Assembly (NCBI GenBank): GCA_026706025.1
Contig: JAPOZO010000011.1
Location: 1 to 64,000, forward strand
Reading direction: 5' to 3'
Length of the DNA: 64,000 nt
Source: Candidatus Poribacteria bacterium
Lineage (GTDB): Bacteria > Poribacteria > WGA-4E > WGA-3G
This document shows positions 59,938-64,000 of the stretch, piece by piece. The position numbers and the translations under genes are program-made. Below the pieces are notes generated by a model, which saw nothing but the letters and a program-made list of their open reading frames with translations, searched no databases and was not told where the DNA came from. Numbering within the stretch: the stretch's first letter is position 1; every line of letters begins with the position of its first letter.

Positions 59938-60174
59938 TGCGATATACCCCGCTTGTTGCTCATCTGGCAGCCCACCGAGTGGGTTACTGCTCCCTGTGCT
60001 TGCCAAGCCCCTTGCTTGGTATTCTGCGATCGCTACCGCTTCAATTTCTGCCATCAAGTTAAACGCTTCGGCTTCTCCGATCGTAGAACCTGATAACATG
60101 AAATCTAACGCGTCCACGAGTCGCTTTAATTCCTCATCGTGCATCGCTCTGATCCGTTCTTTGATATTGTCCAT
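59935..60174 (-). CDS. small helical early protein, followed in frame by more coding-like sequence
   Basis: The 79-residue protein MDNIKERIRAMHDEELKRLV is helical to about residue 55, then Gly/Ser-rich (GLASTGSSNPLGGLPDEQQA). SD GGAGG precedes ATG. Ends at TAA, after which the same frame remains open and protein-like for 39 codons, so this may be a truncated version of a 119-residue protein. Confidence 0.58.
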   Translation of the reverse strand: MDNIKERIRAMHDEELKRLVDALDFMLSGSTIGEAEAFNLMAEIEAVAIAEYQARGLASTGSSNPLGGLPDEQQAGYIA

Positions 60175-60194
60175 GTGATACCTCCATGAGTGGG

Positions 60195-60521
60195 TTATAG
60201 GCGTTTTACAATGATTAAATCACGATGCCCTGCATCCGATTTGACATTATCAGATTCCCGTATAAACTCGCCATCATCGCCTGCTTTCCACGCACGATTA
60301 AAAGTCGTTGCTGGTAGCATACGATTTGCCAAGCGCGTTGCTAACGCCTTCGCGCCACGCAACGATTTGCTGGATACTATCTTCTCGATATTGCTATATC
60401 CATGTTGGAAAGTGTAATGCCTAACGATCACCTTAAAATCCTTGCTCAGACATTTACGACATACGCCGTTGGTTAGAAGGAAAAAAGTATACTCACCGCA
60501 CTTTGCGCAATGTTCTGACAT
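60195..60521 (-). CDS. zinc-ribbon early protein
   Basis: The 108-residue protein begins MSEHCAKCGEYTFFLLTNGV with CAKC and CRKC pairs. A basic helical region (LATRLANRMLPATTFNRAWK) and acidic end follow. ATG with SD GGAGG 10 nt upstream is preferred over one 9 nt earlier. Zinc ribbon is clear; role unknown. Confidence 0.6.
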   Translation of the reverse strand: MSEHCAKCGEYTFFLLTNGVCRKCLSKDFKVIVRHYTFQHGYSNIEKIVSSKSLRGAKALATRLANRMLPATTFNRAWKAGDDGEFIRESDNVKSDAGHRDLIIVKRL

Positions 60522-60546
60522 TCTGTGCATGCCTCCGTAAAGTGAA

Positions 60547-60570
60547 GGACGCGCCCCGAAGGACGCGCCC
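60547..60570 (-). repeat. UUCG-capped 10-bp hairpin from a direct repeat
   Basis: GGACGCGCCC occurs on both sides of CGAA on the plus strand; on the minus strand this makes a 10-bp stem (two G-U) closed by C(UUCG)G. Confidence 0.65.
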
Positions 60571-60581
60571 GATCTGGTTGA

Positions 60582-60785
60582 TTATCTCCGCTTGTCTGTC
60601 TTGTCTACATGGTAGGCAACGATAAACAGCACGATGCAACCGAGTGAAGAACCACCGAGTAATAAGGCAGTCCCACCACTGAGAAATCGCACATTTGGCA
60701 GAACCTCATACCCGTAGCCCGTCATTGCCGTAGCAACACAGCAACAGGCAAGGATTACACCGAATAACATACGCTTATAGGTCAT
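60582..60785 (-). CDS. small two-TM protein, first gene of outer early operon
   Basis: The 67-residue protein starts MTYKRMLFGVILACCCVATA with two TM helices (the second near LGGSSLGCIVLFIVAY) and a basic tail (DKTDKRR). SD AAGGAGCG precedes ATG. It lies right after the attenuator-like terminator; could be a membrane exclusion or holin-type protein. Confidence 0.58.
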   Translation of the reverse strand: MTYKRMLFGVILACCCVATAMTGYGYEVLPNVRFLSGGTALLLGGSSLGCIVLFIVAYHVDKTDKRR

Positions 60786-60812
60786 TTTGTTCGCTCCTTG
60801 TGTAGTTGGCAT

Positions 60813-60840
60813 AAAAAAACACGCACCGCGCGGGTGCGTG
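60813..60840 (-). terminator. intrinsic terminator downstream of P_L2
   Basis: On the minus strand CACGCACC pairs with GGTGCGTG (loop CGCGC), followed by TTTTTTT. It lies between P_L2 and the first early gene, so leftward transcription must pass it or stop after about 190 nt. Confidence 0.85.
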
Positions 60841-60848
60841 ATAGACTA

Positions 60849-60944
60849 ATGAACCCACGTCACGTGCATGAAAAAAGCATAAAAAAGCGCGATCCTTGAG
60901 TGTGTCAAGCCGCGTCCTGCTTTTTATGCGCGCGTGGGGTTCAT
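60849..60944 (-). ncRNA. rod-shaped RNA between P_L2 and its terminator
   Basis: On the minus strand ATGAACCC(C)ACG pairs with CGTGGGTTCAT (bulged C), GCATAAAAAGC with GCTTTTTTATGC, and the tip is CTTGA-CACAC-TCAAG. With P_L2 and the terminator this forms a discrete transcript of about 190 nt. It may be a cis antitermination leader like the put RNAs of phage HK022, or a free small RNA. Confidence 0.55.
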
Positions 60945-61010
60945 ATCTTTAATTTTGGGTAATTCTGTATATTTTGAGCGATCTGGGGATCAGTCCGCTC
61001 CGTTGGGGGT

Positions 61011-61039
61011 ATTATAGCATATCCCAAGCGAAATGTCAA
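61011..61039 (-). promoter_or_regulatory. P_L2, leftward consensus sigma70 promoter
   Basis: Leftward TTGACA, 17 nt, TATAAT. The 17 nt TTGGGATATGCTATAAT match P_L1 exactly. Start near 61004. It drives the structured leader, the terminator and then the 60785-57387 genes. Confidence 0.85.
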
Positions 61040-61340
61040 GTGAATTGTGGGGTTTTGGGTGTTAACTTGGCAAAATCTACCTTTTAAGTAGTTCAAAATC
61101 ACGATTTGCGCGGGGTTCGGTGGCAATTTCAGGCATGTCCCAACGCACACGCCAGCACGCCAACGCGCACGCATGGGGGATTTTTCGGCTCAGAGAAAGG
61201 GGTATGGGGCAGCATCGCACCGCCACCACTACACCCCCCGCATCGGCGGGACTAATGATTCTTGTATCCAATTTTCAAAAAAAAAAATTAGAAAAAAGAG
61301 AAATGAAATTGTCCTTGAGGGGTGCTATTAGAATTGAAAT
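61040..61340. other. divergent control region without genes
   Basis: Between P_L2 and the rightward promoter; no ORF with an SD seen. It contains a GC-rich patch with repeated CAACGC/GCACGC words, CCCGC-ATCG-GCGGG (near 61240), then an A-rich tract. Such layout could hold operators or an origin; neither is proven. Confidence 0.4.
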
Positions 61341-61369
61341 TTGACTTTGTTGAAAAAAAATTGTAGAAT
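61341..61369 (+). promoter_or_regulatory. rightward sigma70-like promoter
   Basis: TTGACT, 17 nt, TAGAAT. Start predicted near 61376, two bases before the first arm of the pseudoknotted RNA. Confidence 0.75.
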
Positions 61370-61375
61370 TATATT

Positions 61376-61452
61376 ACCTTGGCGGATAGGGTTGTCAGCC
61401 GGCACGTCTATGTGTCGGTCCTATCCACTCCTCTGACAAGGATTATGCCAAG
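61376..61452 (+). ncRNA. pseudoknotted RNA element at transcript start
   Basis: Outer stem CTTGGC/GCCAAG (61378-61383 with 61447-61452). GGATAGG pairs with CCTATCC (61384-61390 with 61420-61426), and TTGTCAG pairs with CTGACAA (61392-61398 with 61433-61439), crossing the previous stem to make a pseudoknot. An inner hairpin CCGGCAC/GTGTCGG (one G-U) fills the loop. It may be a riboswitch-like leader of the downstream genes or a small RNA. Confidence 0.6.
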
Positions 61453-61482
61453 TGTCAAGGGAAAGCCCTTTTCATATCATCA

Positions 61483-61719
61483 ATGATATACACTGCGATA
61501 AGGAGTTGTATAAGATCTAAGTCTAACAGTTTTCTTACAGGTGTTTTACTGGGTGCTTTACTCATAATCCTGATATATTTCGCAGATGATATACTCAACT
61601 TTATCGGTAATAGTGGAGACAGTTGGATTAAGTGGATACTGCTGATCACAACTGCTATAAACACTTCCCTTATTGTCTATATTCTCAGATTAACTAAGAA
61701 TAATAACGACAGGAGTTAA
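61483..61719 (+). CDS. small two-TM membrane protein
   Basis: The 78-residue protein has two TM helices (FLTGVLLGALLIILIYFA; IKWILLITTAINTSLIVYIL) and a polar tail. SD is not obvious; it lies about 30 nt after the pseudoknot element. First gene of the rightward control operon. Unknown function. Confidence 0.55.
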   Translation: MIYTAIRSCIRSKSNSFLTGVLLGALLIILIYFADDILNFIGNSGDSWIKWILLITTAINTSLIVYILRLTKNNNDRS

Positions 61720-61722
61720 ATT

Positions 61723-62082
61723 ATGTCAGAAACGCCAGGAACATATCAGGTAAAGAACAAAAACCCTACAACAAACAACAACATGCGCAACAGATTTTCG
61801 GCTTGCGGTTTAGAGATACTTAAGCAGGTTGTGCTGGATGTGTTATACCATGCGGAAGAAGTCACGTATAGAGGGGACCAAAAGACGCATAGAAAACCGC
61901 TTCTCCAACCGGAGGAAATTCGGAAACGACTCGGTTTAAAACATTCCACATATACTGCTGGTACCACCAATGCTTTGATTCTTGGTGTTTTGGCACATCT
62001 ACATGATGACGGGCATGTTTATCATGAAGTGAGTTACGGATGGATAATCACAGATAACGGAATAGCATTCGTTGAAAAATAA
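61723..62082 (+). CDS. winged-helix-like protein
   Basis: The 119-residue protein has a polar N-terminus and a C-terminal winged-helix-like segment (LLQPEEIRKRLGLKHSTYTA; AHLHDDGHVYHEVSYGWIIT). SD ACAGGAG precedes ATG. It could be a transcription switch acting on the divergent promoters. Confidence 0.58.
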   Translation: MSETPGTYQVKNKNPTTNNNMRNRFSACGLEILKQVVLDVLYHAEEVTYRGDQKTHRKPLLQPEEIRKRLGLKHSTYTAGTTNALILGVLAHLHDDGHVYHEVSYGWIITDNGIAFVEK

Positions 62083-62130
62083 AAAAGGGTAGTGTAGGTA
62101 TGAAACCCACCAACCCTAATATGGTGATAT

Positions 62131-62598
62131 ATGCGTTCAATTGAATTCGGTATAGGCTTTGAACTCTCACCGCATGGCGGTTTTATCCTGGATGTTCGTG
62201 AAGAGCGTCATAAACTTATTGGATTGATTATGATGGCCTCACACGGTCAAGGATATACCGTTTGCCCAATGGTGAAAAAAACTTTAGAGTTCTCTAAAGA
62301 TATACCCAACAATATGCGATCCCCGAAAAAAGTACAAGAATGGGTCATTGAACACGTCATTGCTTGGAAAGAGCGGAAGTATACGATACTGAACCCATTA
62401 ATACGGGCACTCGACGCGATTCCAAGATTTATATGCACGTTTCAAAACATCCGATTCCAAATGATTTTACTGCAATTCCTAATTGCGTTACCGCTGATTG
62501 TTTTTGCCTCCAGACTTCCGATGAAGCTCACTGGTGGCATCATAGCGATATTGGCAATTCTGAATACAGTGATTTATTCCAAAGACTTTTTTCGGTAG
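62131..62598 (+). CDS. membrane protein with C-terminal TM pair
   Basis: The 155-residue protein has a soluble N-terminal half (FGIGFELSPHGGFILDVREE) and two hydrophobic helices at the end (FQMILLQFLIALPLIVFA; KLTGGIIAILAILNTVIYS). No family. A possible immunity or exclusion factor by context. Confidence 0.55.
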   Translation: MRSIEFGIGFELSPHGGFILDVREERHKLIGLIMMASHGQGYTVCPMVKKTLEFSKDIPNNMRSPKKVQEWVIEHVIAWKERKYTILNPLIRALDAIPRFICTFQNIRFQMILLQFLIALPLIVFASRLPMKLTGGIIAILAILNTVIYSKDFFR

Positions 62599-62619
62599 TT
62601 ATCGCTTATGTCAATGTAT

Positions 62620-62651
62620 GTGAAAATATAGCTTCGCTGGTATATTTTCAC
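62620..62651. terminator. perfect 11-bp hairpin after the membrane-protein gene
   Basis: GTGAAAATATA and TATATTTTCAC around a 10-nt loop, 21 nt past the stop. No T-run follows, so it may be a stem-only terminator or processing site. Confidence 0.5.
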
Positions 62652-62667
62652 TGAACTTCAATATAAT

Positions 62668-62696
62668 TTGAATTTTTTGCTTAAATACTCTATAAT
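62668..62696 (+). promoter_or_regulatory. rightward sigma70-like promoter
   Basis: TTGAAT, 17 nt, TATAAT (perfect -10). It partly overlaps a 9-bp inverted repeat (TTGCTTAAA/TTTAAGCAA, 62677-62706), which could be an operator. Start near 62703. Confidence 0.75.
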
Positions 62697-62702
62697 TTTT
62701 AA

Positions 62703-62995
62703 GCAACCTGTCCACTATTCATGCTGTTCATTAAGAGTTCACCACAACTCTTAATCGTACACATAAATAGCGGTATCGATCCAAATAAGATGGATATTTG
62801 GGGATACGACTTTATTAAACACTAAAAGTCGTCTGGTTGTCAAATCAATTTACCGATTGTCGGCATCAGGGGCGAGGAGTAGCTACCTCACTGGTGGGTT
62901 CTCAACCTACCTTCCCTGCTCTGCCAAAACATCATGACAACGGTAATTGACGATCGGTCTCCCTATATCTTTTTTCAGCGAGTGGTCTCGCTGTT
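62703..62995 (+). ncRNA. second structured non-coding region
   Basis: Stems in order: ATTAAGAGTT/AACTCTTAAT (62730-62755); GTATC and CCAAATA with TATTTGG and GATAC (62773-62807); ACGACTTT/AAAGTCGT (62806-62832); then GGCA/TGCC and CAGGG/CCCTG enclosing GAGG/CCTC and GGTGGGTT/AACCTACC, a three-way junction (62862-62925); last CAGCGAG/CTCGCTG (62976-62993). No CDS with an SD lies within. From 62996 to the next gene I see only a further small hairpin (CGAGCG/CGCTCG, 63105-63122). Confidence 0.5.
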
Positions 62996-63181
62996 GTGTA
63001 TAACATTGAACTATTTTATTGACGAATTGTGTGTAGAACGCCGGTACGCTTTGTTTGTGTTGGAGCGGCATATTCTACATTTAACCTTTTTGATTTCACA
63101 GGTCCGAGCGTTCCCGCGCTCGCCATACCTTCAGTAACGTTGTGCGCCGAATTGGGTTGCATAACGTGATAGGAGATTCTT

Positions 63182-64000
63182 ATGCTCAGAGATTACAATA
63201 AACTCTCAGAGATCAACTTTTCCCTTCCCGCAGTCGAATACACAGATCAACACGTGCAGGGCATCATTAAACACGATCTAACCTACCTCGCAACCTCTTT
63301 TTTCCTGAGTCTGCTTGGCAACATGATCGCCGAGACAGGTATCCTACATGGGGCGCGTATCTCGAAACTCGCAAAACGCATCGGTTGTACGCCGTCATGC
63401 TTCTACGGCAAGGACAACCTTATTGATGTGATCAACGCAACCGGAATGGCAACGCTTTACATCAAAAACAAGAAGGTTTACGGGCGTATCCATCACCCGC
63501 CAAAGAAACGCGGCAGCAAGAACCCGCTCTACAATCTGAGTATCTCGATGACACACCGGATATGTTTACAAGGCTTGCTCGCGAACACGGAAGCGAAAGC
63601 CGTCATCAGAATGTTGTTGATACTCTCAATGCATTGCGATTTGGATAGCGGTGAAATCAACGTTGAGAAACGGGCATGTGAGTGGGCTGAGATGATTAGA
63701 CTCTCGCGAACATCTGTAGAACGTGCTATTGATTGGATCAACGAAAAAGGCTTTGCACAGCTGGACCGGGATTACATCGTTACGGGGCATCTGAACTACA
63801 CAGCGATGGCGCGTGGCTTCCTTCGCGTGTATGCCGAACAACAAAAAGAGCTGAACGCGCAAGCGAAAGCCGAGAGAGAAGAAGGCGTTGTTAAGCCAGA
63901 TTATTTAGACATCGAACTGAAGCTCTACAAGTATTTTGGGATCAATGCCAAAGGATGGTCAAGATACTTACTCCGGGAAGCGACAAACTATCTGCTCAAA
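63182..64000 (+). CDS. replication / HTH-like protein, 3' truncated by window end
   Basis: 273 codons are open to the last base. Starts ATG after GGAGA. The N-terminal part MLRDYNKLSEINFSLPAVEY is followed by a helical domain (IAETGILHGARISKLAKRIG) and a winged-helix-like region (ACEWAEMIRLSRTSVERAID then WINEKGFAQLDRDYIVTG) as in phage replication initiator or RepA-like N-termini. A coiled, charged segment then leads to the cut end. Strong coding signal throughout. Role is inference; a replication initiator or transcription regulator is most likely. Confidence 0.65.
   Translation, partial: MLRDYNKLSEINFSLPAVEYTDQHVQGIIKHDLTYLATSFFLSLLGNMIAETGILHGARISKLAKRIGCTPSCFYGKDNLIDVINATGMATLYIKNKKVYGRIHHPPKKRGSKNPLYNLSISMTHRICLQGLLANTEAKAVIRMLLILSMHCDLDSGEINVEKRACEWAEMIRLSRTSVERAIDWINEKGFAQLDRDYIVTGHLNYTAMARGFLRVYAEQQKELNAQAKAEREEGVVKPDYLDIELKLYKYFGINAKGWSRYLLREATNYLLK

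Noticed and set aside
58471-60174. Genome-wide reassignment of TAG/TAA to glutamine
   Set aside because: Many genes end properly at TAG or TAA with the next start or SD placed right there (for example 8442, 11992, 9598, 4322), so stop codons are working as stops.

Overview
The window is a contiguous piece of a tailed-phage genome. It is most likely podovirus-like: the gene order is portal (5' end cut by the window), scaffold, HK97-type coat, adaptor, and a P22-gp10-like hub, followed by fibre genes, with no tape measure, sheath or baseplate genes visible. The host is probably a sponge- or marine-type bacterium related to Candidatus Poribacteria. That rests on one cargo enzyme carrying two tandem dockerin-like repeats of the kind I associate with that lineage, so host assignment is inference. 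The genome is compact: genes commonly overlap as ATGA or TAATG, and Shine-Dalgarno (SD) sites are good.

Layout, left to right. 1-17071, + strand: virion head, neck and fibres. 17080-20243, +: two micro-ORFs, a membrane-anchored SNase nuclease, a spanin-like protein, a two-TM holin candidate and a GH108 endolysin. 20295-21059, +: a phage-encoded outer-membrane beta-barrel candidate. 21062-21850: a strong promoter followed by about 750 nt without a gene but full of long complementary stems, containing a tRNA-Asn-like gene with an abnormal anticodon loop. 22057-22422: an Acb2/Tad1-type cyclic-nucleotide sponge candidate. 22465-31113, +: a cargo block for surface-glycan chemistry (NAD-dependent epimerase, secreted glycosidase with dockerin tags, sulfotransferase, two paralogous P-loop kinases, four glycosyltransferases, an FkbM-like methyltransferase). 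31838-48028, +: ejection proteins and a 4266-residue polyvalent protein (ParB-like, Strawberry-notch-type helicase, JAB/MPN peptidase). Three small +1-frame ORFs, each with an SD, lie inside its linkers. 48033-51405, +: small accessory genes, ending at a convergent terminator near 51540.

51582-60785, - strand: the early or regulatory operon (zinc ribbons, ParB-like protein, HTH proteins, a catalytic-domain-only tyrosine recombinase, RadC, beta-clamp-motif proteins). It is served by two consensus sigma70 promoters that share a 17-nt core (57299-57327 and 61011-61039). The outer promoter first transcribes a rod-shaped RNA ending in an intrinsic terminator, which looks like an antitermination or attenuation leader. 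GC hairpins capped by UUCG or GNRA loops recur between genes. Two early genes, radC and a small neighbour, contain in-frame stop codons followed by clearly coding sequence. To the right, a divergent promoter (61341-61369) starts a pseudoknotted RNA at its predicted first base, followed by small membrane and winged-helix-like genes. A further promoter (62668-62696) precedes another folded non-coding region, then a replication/HTH-like gene cut by the window end.

Terminase and DNA polymerase are not in the window. All functional names come from reading motifs and context by eye; no database or folding program was run.
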